Source of the DNA: Pyxicephalus adspersus
Lineage: Eukaryota; Chordata; Amphibia; Anura; Pyxicephalidae
Direction of reading: 5' to 3'
Assembly (NCBI RefSeq): GCF_032062135.1
Contig: NC_092858.1
Location: forward strand, 122,972,612 to 123,036,611
DNA: 64,000 nt
The position numbers and the translations under genes were made by a program. This document shows, piece after piece, positions 34,746 to 45,099 of this stretch (position 1 is its first letter; the number at the start of each line of letters is the position of its first letter). Below the pieces are notes generated by a model that worked only from the letters and a program-made list of their open reading frames with translations, had not been told where the DNA came from and made no database searches.

Positions 34746-35547
34746 TCTTTTCCTAACTCTGGCTTGTTTCTCTAGATTTTCAGCAGTCTCCTGTTTTCCT
34801 TGTCATTTTGCCAGCAAGGTCTGGTTTTGCCAGGGAGGGTCTTGCTTGCTGTCCCGGCATGCCTGGGAACGGGTCCAGTTTTATTATTAATAAGGTAAAC
34901 CCCACACAGTATGTTAATATGCTCCTTTTTAAATATATATCCCATATCCCCCTAAAAATGTTGATTTTTCAAAAAAAAATGTTTACTTTCACAATATCCC
35001 ATGTATTTTCCCAGTGGAGGTGTTCCAATACTATAAGGAGTAACCCTTCTTTTATAGTTTTAATGGTGCAGGCCATTACTTTTATATACCAGAGCTGATA
35101 AATGCCTTTTCTAAACTGACAAGTGTCTTCTATTTGCAGTAACAATTGAAATTAAAGTAAATACTGTAAATACTTGAATATAAACTGATCGGAATACAAA
35201 TTGTACTTATTTTTACCTGAAATTGCTTTGGGGTTAGGGCATAAAACTAAGGTACAAAATATACTGCAGCTTCTTGCTGCATATTCAGCGTATACATGGC
35301 TGTTAGTGGTTGATTATCTCATATCGTTAGAAGATAAAGAAAACAGATCTAGCATTTAGGACCTGCATATGACGCATATGCATAAAGCTAAAATTTCCAG
35401 ATGTATACTGTATTTAAATATATTCATCCTCTAAAAAGGTCCTTTCAAAGTTGAATTATTTTTCTGCACTGGTTGGTTTTACCGTTATGTGGGATGTAAA
35501 TTCAATTTCCATTGCTCAAATGATTAATGGCATATGTTCTTGACAAG
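34746..35547. other. mixed stretch, possible retroelement interior then AT-rich DNA
   Basis: 34746-34890 is GC-richer and may be more of the gypsy-like element (minus strand), but no motif is recognisable. 34891-35547 is AT-rich with no feature. Confidence 0.3.
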
Positions 35548-35927
35548 TGTGATGTTCCGTATTGCCAGCCAATGATGGATTTTACATATGTTTCCTGTGT
35601 CCTGTGCTTATAAGAGTCCTGTGTATTCTTATTAGTAATTGTGTATTCCATCCAGATCTATTCAGGAGTCTGACATGAAGGTTTATCAATGTACAGAATC
35701 TTCTTGTAGTTACCAGTTATTGCTGCTCCTACTCCTTTTGCATAGTGATGACTGGTCTTGTGTCTACCCCCTCCTGTTGTATTTTGCAGATAGTCTGTGG
35801 TGGTTGGACCTGCTGGGTCACTCCCACAGCTTTGATTTTTTGATTGGTTATGCTACATGCAGTGCAGTAATTTTGCCATCACTACGTTTATATGGTAATA
35901 TAAATTTGTAAGGGCATTTGGTGTACA
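35548..35927 (+). mobile_element. possible solo LTR
   Basis: The unit would run from TGTGATGTTCC to GGTGTACA (TG..CA ends). It has a CCAGCCAATGATG CCAAT-type box about 20 bp in and a TGCTTATAAGAG TATA-like site at about 35606-35617. The flanks ACAAG (35543-35547) and AAAAG (35928-35932) differ at one base, so the target duplication is only approximate. The 90-aa frame inside (35639-35911) matches nothing known. Confidence 0.3.
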
Positions 35928-35932
35928 AAAAG

Positions 35933-37308
35933 TAGAATATGATCCTTTATAGTTTTTGCCCCAATTCAGCTTTGAAAGGGGCATTGAAATGAAAAAAAAA
36001 AAAACACCAGTTAAACAGTAGTTACTAAATTAACAATTTGTTAACACTGGCAGTACAAATTTAGTCCACCTCTGAATACCCTTTGTAGTTTTTTCAGAAG
36101 TACAAAACAGGATGCATAAAATTCCCTGCATAGGTTGTTAACTTCTTTGTCCTTTATGACATAGATCTAATTATGCTTAAAAGCACTGGTGCATAACTCG
36201 TACACTTAAAAAAAAAGATACCATCCGTCCATATAAATGAGCCAAAATGCCTTATTTTCAAGTCAAGTACATTTTCAGGAGTTGCTGACAGTTTGCTCTT
36301 AGATTTAAAATGTCAATTGCTATATGAAATGCTCACAGAAAAGAAATATTAGCAAAAATATCCTGAGATGGTCTTCAATGCTAAGATTAAATGACTAATT
36401 CTTTGAACATCAAAATGTCCATTGACGTCAGTAAGTAGAGTAGGTCACATATTGCCTGAATGACTGTCCTAAGGCTCTGAAAACAATACCTGTGCCATCG
36501 TCACCTAAAATATAAAAAGTGCACTGAAGATGATTGTTCTTTTCCTCTCTTCCCTGTGCGTGCTACTGTATACCATACGCCAAAAGAAGCAAAAATGTAT
36601 AGCACGGACAGTAATATTTTCTGTGTGATGAATGTTATAGTGGGAGCAAAAGATAAATTGGCCAGGCATTAGTTGAACGTGTCGACTTTCTGGGGCAATA
36701 AATGAATGGTAAATATACAGTTTCAGCAAGCTATGATGTGGTAATCATTTCTCAATAGGATGAAAGCTTTATGTGGTACTCACCCTCTCTGTGCTTTTTC
36801 TCTATCTTCCTATTAGTTGCAGTTTATTTGCTAGTATTAAATGTGAAGGAAACACCGTTGCAGTTTTCATTACATGCAATCATTTCCGGAACTTACTGTG
36901 CATTCAATTCTTTCATCAAAATGATCAAACTGACTCTTCCTAGTAGGATATAAAGGCTTTCTACGATATAGTTCTAATCCTGGCTGAATTTTAAGTTGTG
37001 GTCATAGAAAAGGACATCACTCAACAAGAATAGTTGTAGAATGCTGTCTTTACCAATAATTGTCTAACAAACTATGTAACTCCATGCAAGTGGCAAATAT
37101 GCAAAGAAAAGCTATAAGTCCCTTCTGTGTGGAAATCTATAGGAGGAACAGCAAAATGTTTTTAAAAAGGCCTCCATCTCAAGGATGCATGTGTAGGCTT
37201 AGGCCATAGAATCACTGGTACTGAAGGAACTAGTACTGGTAGGACTTTAAAAAAAAAAAATAACATATTTTTGATATTGAAAATATTGCCCTACCAGAAA
37301 AATATAAT
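35933..37308. other. AT-rich non-genic stretch
   Basis: No gene or element recognised; A-runs of 13-14 at about 35992-36004 and 37249-37260. Confidence 0.4.
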
Positions 37309-37486
37309 AGATCTGACTTAGTAAAGCTCTCCAGGACCAGAGAAGATAGACCAGTAGGTCCAGTATTGAAACATTGAAAACTAATGATAAATAACTTTTA
37401 AGAAATCAAGTTCAAATTTGCTGGATTATTCAGGTTCTCCCATGATCTACCTCTTTGATCTTAGAGAACTTTAGAAAAACAGGCCC
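37309..37486. mobile_element. palA MITE, copy 5 (strongly diverged)
   Basis: The left end AGATCTGACTTAGTAAAGCT and CTCCAGGACCAGAGAAGATA, centre GAAAACTAATGATAAATAAC, right arm CAGGTTCTCCCATGAT and end AGAACTTTAGAAAAACAGGC retain the palA plan. Divergence is higher than in copies 6 and 7, so it is an old copy. Confidence 0.65.
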
Positions 37487-37599
37487 AGTGTGTGTGGGGG
37501 AATGGTGGCTTCTTTACACTTAACATTATTGTGTGTTTATACCAGGAAGCACCTAGGACTGCAAAGGATTTATATGCATATTTATACTTCCTGCTTCCC

Positions 37600-37965
37600 T
37601 GTAGTAGGCAGCATATAAACAACCCAATACACATTGATGGTCATTGAAAAGTAAAGAAATGTCAACCAATTCAGAACATTTGGATTTTGGTAGTCAGTGT
37701 AAATGCCTCTATTAGTAAATAGTGTCAATACCTTTATTTCATTAGAGCTCAGTGCAGAATCTCCTTTTACATTGGTGGTCAAAGGAAATGCTCCTATTAT
37801 TTTGGAAGTCAGTGTAAAATCCCCTTTTACATTGCTAATGAATGAAAAATTCTTTTCACATTGCCCATCGATGTACGTGCCTAATTGTATTGATTGTCAG
37901 TGGAGAAGTGACACATATACTGGTGCTCGGTGAAATAGTTCCATTACATTAGTGATCAGTCTGAA
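37600..37965. repeat. diverged minisatellite, unit about 38-40 bp
   Basis: Units share a T-rich block, TTGGTGGTCAGTGTAAATGC and CTCCTATTA. Instances are TTTTGGTAGTCAGTGTAAATGC, TACATTGGTGGTCAAAGGAAATGC, TTTTGGAAGTCAGTGTAAAATCC and TATTGATTGTCAGTGGAGAAG. The pattern may resume at 38040-38120. The frames at 37582-37782 and 37703-37933 are by-products. Confidence 0.6.
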
Positions 37966-38003
37966 GAAAATAATTCCCTTATTGAGATAGAATGATATTT
38001 ACT

Positions 38004-38028
38004 AAAAAAAAAAAAAAAAAAAAAAAAA
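38004..38028. repeat. A25 homopolymer
   Basis: An uninterrupted run of 25 A. It could be a retroposed tail, but no element body is recognised to its left. Confidence 0.9.
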
Positions 38029-38897
38029 CAATCTCTACTTATAATGGGAGAGGTCAGTACTCCCACAGTGACCAATGGGAGAATAAAACCTGAATCTCGC
38101 ATTGACCAGCAGTAATAAAAAAGGAGTTGGTGAATCACGAAATAGTAATTCCGTATATTTTATTGTTTAGTCTGTCAGACTTTGCATCAGTGTGGTTTCT
38201 TGCCTGAGAAATAATATTCTCTTTCTCCAGCTCCATTGATGACTCTACCATCAACAATAGGGCTAGAACTAACAGGTGCTGATCACACCACCTAGGAATA
38301 CTAAATGAAGTAGGCATATGGTAAATATTGACAAAGCCCCAGAGATAGCTAGTTAGGTATGAAGAGTTCTAACTGCCCACCTTTTCTTTCTTGGACAGTG
38401 ATGAGATAAGGTCATCTTGGACCCAGGATAAAGAAAATAAGGGCCACCCCCTCCTCTCAAGTTATAGAATGCTTGAATCAGGTCAGGTCTTGAAGCTTGG
38501 TAAGGCCAGGGTGCAAAAAAGGGGTCATTAGGGTTCTGAGAACTCAAAAACAAGTTACAAATGCTCTAGATGATGATGCAAGCCTTTAAGGTCTTACATG
38601 CAAGAAAACTGACATCTCTCTTCTATCCATTCATCTCCTAAATTATTTTTTGACTAATCTTGGTACCTGTAACTGGGTTTCTTTTCTGATGTAGTGTTGC
38701 CAATTCGGCATATAAAGTGCAGTTCTATTAAAATATCCTTTTCATTTATGTTATGGTAATTTTATGGGATTGTTTTTATATTTGAAGATAAGGGTTGACC
38801 AATTTTAACAAGACAAAGATGCAATATTCACAAAAGATACAACTTCCTCACTCATAACGTCATCACACGCACGGATACAAGACTTCTCTAGAGCTGC
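38029..38897. other. non-genic stretch before the gap
   Basis: No recognised element. Minus-strand frames 38135-38317 and 38353-38553 match no known family. Confidence 0.35.
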
Positions 38898-39296
38898 NNN
38901 NNNNNNNNNNNNNNNNNNNNNNNNNNNNNNNNNNNNNNNNNNNNNNNNNNNNNNNNNNNNNNNNNNNNNNNNNNNNNNNNNNNNNNNNNNNNNNNNNNNN
39001 NNNNNNNNNNNNNNNNNNNNNNNNNNNNNNNNNNNNNNNNNNNNNNNNNNNNNNNNNNNNNNNNNNNNNNNNNNNNNNNNNNNNNNNNNNNNNNNNNNNN
39101 NNNNNNNNNNNNNNNNNNNNNNNNNNNNNNNNNNNNNNNNNNNNNNNNNNNNNNNNNNNNNNNNNNNNNNNNNNNNNNNNNNNNNNNNNNNNNNNNNNNN
39201 NNNNNNNNNNNNNNNNNNNNNNNNNNNNNNNNNNNNNNNNNNNNNNNNNNNNNNNNNNNNNNNNNNNNNNNNNNNNNNNNNNNNNNNNNNNNNNNN
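38898..39296. other. assembly gap (399 N)
   Basis: A run of N. The apparent minus-strand frame 38888-39358 exists only because the N run contains no stop. Confidence 1.
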
Positions 39297-40026
39297 TGTT
39301 TATCAGGCATATTTGGATTTTTTCCAGAATACTGCCTAATACATTTTAGAAATGACATTCAATGTAGAATAAATTGGTAAGTAAAGTTATTGAAATTCTG
39401 TGATAACAATTGTATCAAAATTTGCATTTATTGCTAACTTATAAGGAAGTAATTAAAGTATGAATTTAGGGTTACTTTGTGAATGAACCATGTGTCAAGT
39501 AAATGGTCGATACATTTATGAGTAATACATCATCTATTGCACTGCTTAAGTTCTTAGGGGAACACCAGGTTATATGTTATCTGTTTTATTCTTTTGAATT
39601 GACTAAACAAATATTAGATTGTAGTCAATATCAGAAATAAAAAGAGCACTGCAGAACCATTAAGGAATAAAAATGTATTTTTTATGTTACATTGCAAGTG
39701 TAAATAACACGTTATTATGAAAGTTTATACTTGTTTTTATTAATCTAATGACATGACTTCAAACTGTGAGTGTGAAGTAGAAGATACTTGACTCCTTCCT
39801 CCCTACCTTCCTTAAGCATATAAGAATGCCACTATGGAATGGTTACCTATTGTAACCATGATGGAGTATTACAAATATACTGTTATTTTCATGGTGGGTA
39901 ACAGAGCTTCAATATCTTGATTCATTTCTCCAATGGTTGCTTTATAAAAATGATTAAACAATTCATCATTTGAAAATGTATGAGGGCCCGCGGGAATGGA
40001 AAAAAGGCATTTACAGGACCCGGTCT
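39297..40026. other. AT-rich non-genic stretch
   Basis: No gene or element recognised. Confidence 0.4.
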
Positions 40027-40248
40027 TTGGCCCCGATTTATTAAAGCTCTCCAAGGCTAGAGAAAATACACTTTCATCAGTGAAACTGGGTAATCCAGCA
40101 AACTTGGAATAGATCTGGTCCAGAATTAAAAACGTTTGCTAACAAATAGCTAATAACTTTTAGAAAATCCATTCCAGGGTAGCTGGATCACCCAGCTTCA
40201 CTGATGTATTCTCTTCAGCCTTGGAGAGCTTTAAAAAATCAGGGCCAA
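40027..40248. mobile_element. palA MITE, copy 6 (near full length)
   Basis: About 222 bp with both ends: TTGGCCCCGATTTATTAAAG on the left and TTAAAAAATCAGGGCCAA on the right. Each arm is about 80 bp, including the AGGCTAGAGAAAATACACTT / ATTCTCTTCAGCCTTGGAGA and CTGGGTAATCCAGCAAACTT / AGCTGGATCACCCAGCTTCA pairs. The centre holds GTTTGCTAACAAATAGCTAA. The flanks show no convincing target duplication (left GGTC/T, right TATG). Confidence 0.88.
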
Positions 40249-41929
40249 TATGTCCAGAGAAATTAGAAAAGGTGCTCTGTGTAACAAATGCCTTGTAACA
40301 CTGACAAGGACACTGGTCACCACTCTTGTCTTCTACCCTGCCCTGACCCCAATAATCCAATACCTCATAGGTGGTACTAAGCTTCAGATAGAAAAAAAAA
40401 ATGTTTTCTTTCCCCTCCATGTCTAGTAATCAGGTTTTGGCGGGACAATCACAGCAGAGAAGGGGAAAGTCTTTTTTGTTTTACCTGCACAAGCTGTTCA
40501 TTTGCTAAGGGGAAAACTACATGGGAGGTATGGAAGCATCTGACTCTGGGCCAGTACTAATATACGTTAGCCGATGGCCCTGAAAAAACTTTTAAGTATC
40601 CAGTAATTGGATAAAATTGGAAGAATCATTGCAGGGCATTTTATAACTATCCTCTTCCACGTTACCCCTGTGTTCTCAGCATGTAAATGAAAGTCTTTCC
40701 ACTTTATTTCAAGCTTATCTATTTGTAACTGTTCTCTTTGCTCCTATATGCATTTTGTTTTGTTCTATAGCACAACTGACTGGCTACCTGTGCCATTTCT
40801 TCCTTCCCACTTTGTGCTCTCTTGTACAGTAGAAAACAGTAGAATAAAACCCAACTAAATTAGGGTGCTTGCAGTGCTATACTTAGGGTACATTTACTTA
40901 TTGGTATTATTGAAAAGCTAAATAACATAGTGTAATTTTTATCTGCATGAGTTTCAGCTTTTACATTTACCACCTGTTAAGGATATGTTGATTTTGTAGC
41001 ACCATTAAAGTTCCTTTATTCATTTTTATTGTATGATTTAATGAATTAGAATTGGTGATGGTTTAGATGATCTTTATAGAAATAGATGTCTATCACATAC
41101 AGATTGGCATAATCAGAGCATCTCAAATTCACCCACTAGATGCAAAACACTAGAATTATTTTGCACGGGATGACTAAGTAACATTTAGTGCTTAGTCAGA
41201 GAATATTTTAAATGTCTGTTTTGCATGACAAAGTTGGGCCTAATTGTGACAAGTAATATAAAATAAAAATGAATCACAGCCATGGCTTACCTCTATTAAC
41301 AATGCAGCTCTTTATTCATTTTGATATGCATAAAAAGAAAAACAGGGTCATAAATAATATTAATAAAATAGCTTCCATGACAGTATTTCTGCACGATTAG
41401 GTTTTAATGCTCTGCAAAGCAGATTATTTTATAAAGCCAAATGTCTGTAATGAATTAATAATTCTAATGGACAAATAATATACCATACAAAGTAAAACTT
41501 TTAAAGACAAGCATTTTACTACAGGAGTATATATTAGCCTAAAACATACCATAAAAACTGTTATTAAGGAAATTTATTTTAACAGACATTTATTATAATA
41601 TTCCTAAAATAACAATTTGTTTTAAAACCTGTGGAGGTTCATGAAAAACACTGTAAACTGTAAAATATGCAATGCAAAAGCAAAATTACCTTTCATTTTT
41701 CCAAACTTTAGCAGGCTACCAACGTCCATGTAAGCTTCTCCGAATTTTGGCCATACAATATTAGGTTTCTACTGTTTAACCTCAAAATATTTGCATATCT
41801 GTATAATATCTGTAATCTTTTTCCATTCTTTCCTCCTTTCTGTTTTTTTGCAGGTTGTTCATGTATTTCAGGGGGACATTGCCCAATATACTGTGATTTA
41901 TGCCTATAATAATTTTGGTTTTTGTTGTT
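40249..41929. other. AT-rich non-genic stretch
   Basis: A GC-richer patch at about 40258-40480 may be an unclassified repeat. No gene is seen. Confidence 0.4.
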
Positions 41930-42055
41930 CATTTTAGGGGTAAGCCAATTAAGCAAGTGCATGTTTTTGGAATGTGGGATGAAACTCGATGCAGATTCCA
42001 ACCTGGGACATAGCTCTGCAAAGACAAGAGTTTTAACCACTGAGCCACTGTGTGG
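41930..42055 (-). mobile_element. tRNA-headed SINE, degraded copy
   Basis: Minus-strand sense. The 5' head begins near 42050 with TGGCTCAGTGGT (A-box type; complement at 42037-42047), then a decayed B box (CCAGGTTGGAATC). It is followed by the central CATCCCACATTCC and ATGCACTTGCTTAATTGGCT words shared with the better copy at 44209-44463. The LINE-like tail is lost. Confidence 0.7.
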
Positions 42056-42217
42056 TTTCGGTGGACTGGAGGCAAATCTTGTGGGTTCAGGATTCGAGGT
42101 CATGGAGAATTTCTTGTTTGCTTCACCCAGAAGGAATACTGCATGGTCTTGGAACTATTAGCAGGCTTTTGAATAAGCCAGCCTGCTTACAAGAAAGGGG
42201 GAGCGCATACTAGTCAT
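42056..42217. other. short spacer
   Basis: Between the SINE and palA copy 7; nothing recognised. Confidence 0.3.
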
Positions 42218-42444
42218 AGGGCTTGATTTATTAAAGCTCTCCAAGCCTGGAGAGGATACACTTTTATCAGTGAAGCTAGGTGACACAGGAAACCTGGAAT
42301 GGACCTGGTCCAGGACTGAAAACATTTGCTAACAAATAGCAAATTACTTTTAAGAAATCCATTACAGGTTTGCTGTATCACCCAGATTCACCAATGAAAG
42401 TGTATCCTCTCCACTCTTGAAGAGCTTTAATAAATCAGGCCCAT
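42218..42444. mobile_element. palA MITE, copy 7 (best preserved)
   Basis: About 227 bp. It runs AGGGCTTGATTTATTAAAGC, CCTGGAGAGGATACACTTTT, GAAGCTAGGTGACACAGGAA, then the centre ATTTGCTAACAAATAGCAAA. The mirrored arm follows: CATTACAGGTTTGCTGTATC, ACCAATGAAAGTGTATCCTC, TCTTGAAGAGCTTTAATAAA, ending TCAGGCCCA. The centre itself folds (ATTTGCTA / TAGCAAAT). No frame of note. Confidence 0.9.
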
Positions 42445-44208
42445 TGTGTCATTGGAACTTGCAGTAAGGAATGGATAGGAAAAGCTGTAAAAACTGCTTT
42501 AGGATGGATTGGCATCAGCCAACTGTTCTTTTATATCCGACTGCTAGCTCTTTGGAAACCCAACCCCTTTGTTTTGATCTTTACAATTATTGCAGCATTC
42601 ACCTGTTACTGACCATGTGCATTATGGTAATTCTTTTTGTCAGACATGTGCCTGCCCTAATTGTTTTTAGTAAATGTGAGCCTTGCCTTACTATTTAAAA
42701 TTGTCCAGTTGCTGACCATTTTTTTATTGTTTTATCATCTGCAGTCTTCCTACAGAAGAGTAGATTTCATAGCTTTTACTACCTTTTAATTGCAGGAATT
42801 TGCCAATTTTCTCTAAAAATTTCCCAAAGACTTCAATAAGATTAACCTCTATATGAGAAGTTATGGATTCGTTTATCCATTCTATACACACACTATGCTT
42901 TCTGGTTCCACTTTTTGTTGGACAACATAGAGAAGGATAAAAGCCTCACAAAATCAACAGGGATTCTTTACATGTCACAAACTAAAGAAAGTCTTTCACG
43001 CTGACTTGTTTTTTCAAAAGAAGTCACTTAGTCACTTCTCCAGAAGTAAGATTGCAGGGAAAGTCTCTCAAACTATCCAAATGTCTCAAGGTTGGTGAAC
43101 TTTTTCAGCTCGAAAACATTCTAGCCTTGTATTTTTATTAAGTTCAGAGCTACAGTACTTTCAGCTTAAAGTTCACTACAGGGAAAATATACTTTAGGTG
43201 TAACTTCAATTTTGTTGAGAAAACAAAAAACAGTCCTCTCTAAGTAAGCTTTATAAATAGCAAAGGTTATAGCAATATTTACAGATGTGAAGATATAGCA
43301 ACATTTACAGATGTGTATTTTCTAGCCTATTGTTTTACTAATGTATTTTAAAACTAATTTTATTAAAACCACTTGAGCAATCTTTTATACTGAGAAAAGC
43401 CAAAGTGCCTGCAACTATATTTCTAGTAAATGTTTTAGAGGATGCCTAACATTTTTAGTATTTCAGTATTTTAGTATTGGGCAACCATTCCTAGCTCTCA
43501 TTTGCTACAGGATTGGCTAGTGTTCCCTAAAGTTTGTTGAAACTGTTGAACGCATTCAGAAAACCGTAAAATAGTCTTTGTTGAGACTGCCCTAACAACC
43601 ACCAGCAAATGAGAATGCTGCTATCACTGAATCCTTGTTGGTTACTAGTGAATAATGTTCCCACTGGCTAGTGGCAAGGGCAGTACTATCTCTGACAGCC
43701 ACCATTAATGAAGCATTTTGAAAATTAAACAACCGGTTACCATTGTTGCTCTTTGACATTTGCAAACCCACTAACAACAGACCCATGTTACCTACCAAGG
43801 CCCTTTGTTAGATCCTTTAAAAATCTTTTTCCTTGCATGGTTATAATTCAAGAACCAAGAGGACCAACTGTTAGGAATGTGTGGTAGCCATACTGCAGGC
43901 AATGGATTACCAATGTATAGTGCAGTTCTCAATTAATTGCAGTCAATTGAAAAAAAACAGGTCTGCTTGACTTCACTTGTTTCATATCTTTCATTCTTTC
44001 CTAAGTTCTGGCATTGTCTATGACATCATGAAATGTGGTTTGTCTCAGTATTCATATATCTGAACTACCTGTTACCATGCTTTCCAGGGTTTGTGTAGAC
44101 AATTTCATTCTTGTTGTTTGATCACTAAGTTCTGCTTCCAAATGTAAACATAAAAACATAGGAATTTTTGCATGGGTGGTTAGTCTCAGAGGTGTTCTGT
44201 AAACTTTA
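42445..44208. other. AT-rich non-genic stretch with small duplications
   Basis: The unit ATAGCAA-ATTTACAGATGTG is repeated in tandem at about 43268-43317. The part 43490-43800 has recurring AGCAAATGAGAATG- and AACAACCACC-like words and may be a very old minisatellite. No gene is seen. Confidence 0.4.
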
Positions 44209-44463
44209 TTGTTAAACAGCATTTATATAGCGCCATCATATTACACAGCGCTGTACAAAGTCCCTCAAAGGAGCTCACAATCTAACAGTCCCTACCATAG
44301 CCATATGTCATTAATGTAGTCTAAGGTCAATTTTGGGGGGAAGCCAATTAACCTCATTGCATGTTTTTTGGGATGTGGGAGGAAACCCACACAGATAGTG
44401 CCCTGGCTGAGATTCGAACCTGGGACCTAGAAAAGCCAGAGTGCTAACCACTAAGCCACACAC
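44209..44463 (-). mobile_element. tRNA-headed SINE with LINE-derived tail
   Basis: Minus-strand sense. The A box TGGCTTAGTGG is the complement of 44449-44459, and the B box GGTTCGAATCTC the complement of 44409-44420; both are the internal RNA polymerase III promoter of a tRNA-derived head. A conserved middle follows (GTTTCCTCCCACATCCCAAA then ATGCAATGAGGTTAATTGGC), resembling vertebrate V-SINE-type elements. The tail (44210-44290, complement) reads AGATTGTGAGCTCC, GCGCTATATAAATGCTGTTT and ends AACAATAA. This tail matches the 3' end of the L2-like LINE at 45100-46840, as expected if the LINE enzyme moves the SINE. Confidence 0.85.
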
Positions 44464-45035
44464 ATTATGACTTCAAATAACAAAAGCAAGCACTACACAG
44501 GGGTAATTACACTTAGGTAGTGATATAAGGTAATGAAAACGTTTAACACACAAATATAAAAACAAAATGTATTATATTGAGTGCAATCCAATATTAGCAT
44601 TGATCTTCAATCAATTTTATAAACAAATCAACTTATCAGTGTATATATGTCTAACAGGGCTGTATTTTCCTACAAAATGTCTTTATTAATATTTTTTTTT
44701 CTGCCACACCCTTTTTTTAAAAAAAAAAAAAGGTCCTCCCTTTCTGTCTTGATTGCCGCAGTGAATAGGACTTAATGGGAGCCCAGAGCCTCCTGGGATA
44801 CCTATGTCGGGCATGTCCAGAAGGGGCACTTTCCTACTTTTATGGAAATGAAAAATGGCAATCTCATGCATGTGCAGTGAGATTGGCACTCTTTTTACAG
44901 TACTTTTTATTTAGTTTAGTTTAGTGCTGCTTTCTAAAAATCTGTTAAGTAGTGCTGCTAAATAAATGTAAAGAATAAACTGATGCAAAAATGCTCATAA
45001 AGTAAGTATTTATCAAAGGATCCACTTATGATTAA
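44464..45035. other. non-genic stretch between SINE and LINE
   Basis: No gene; a run of 12-13 A follows CTTTTTTT near 44712-44730. Nothing else is recognised. Confidence 0.4.
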
Positions 45036-45054
45036 TATTATTATTATTATTATT

Positions 45055-45087
<33 letters not shown>
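45036..45087. repeat. (ATT)n/(AAT)n palindromic microsatellite
   Basis: Eight ATT-type units switch directly to ten AAT-type units at about 45058, forming an inverted repeat of about 24 bp per side. It lies exactly at the 3' end of the minus-strand LINE, so it may have grown from the LINE's short terminal repeat. Confidence 0.85.
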
Positions 45088-45099
45088 TATAATAAATAG

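Noticed and set aside
38888..39358. 156-aa minus-strand open frame
   Set aside because: Almost entirely an artefact of the N gap.
44409..44463. possible tRNA gene (A and B boxes on the minus strand)
   Set aside because: The boxes are followed by a SINE body and LINE-type tail, and the cloverleaf stems do not close; it is a tRNA-derived SINE head.
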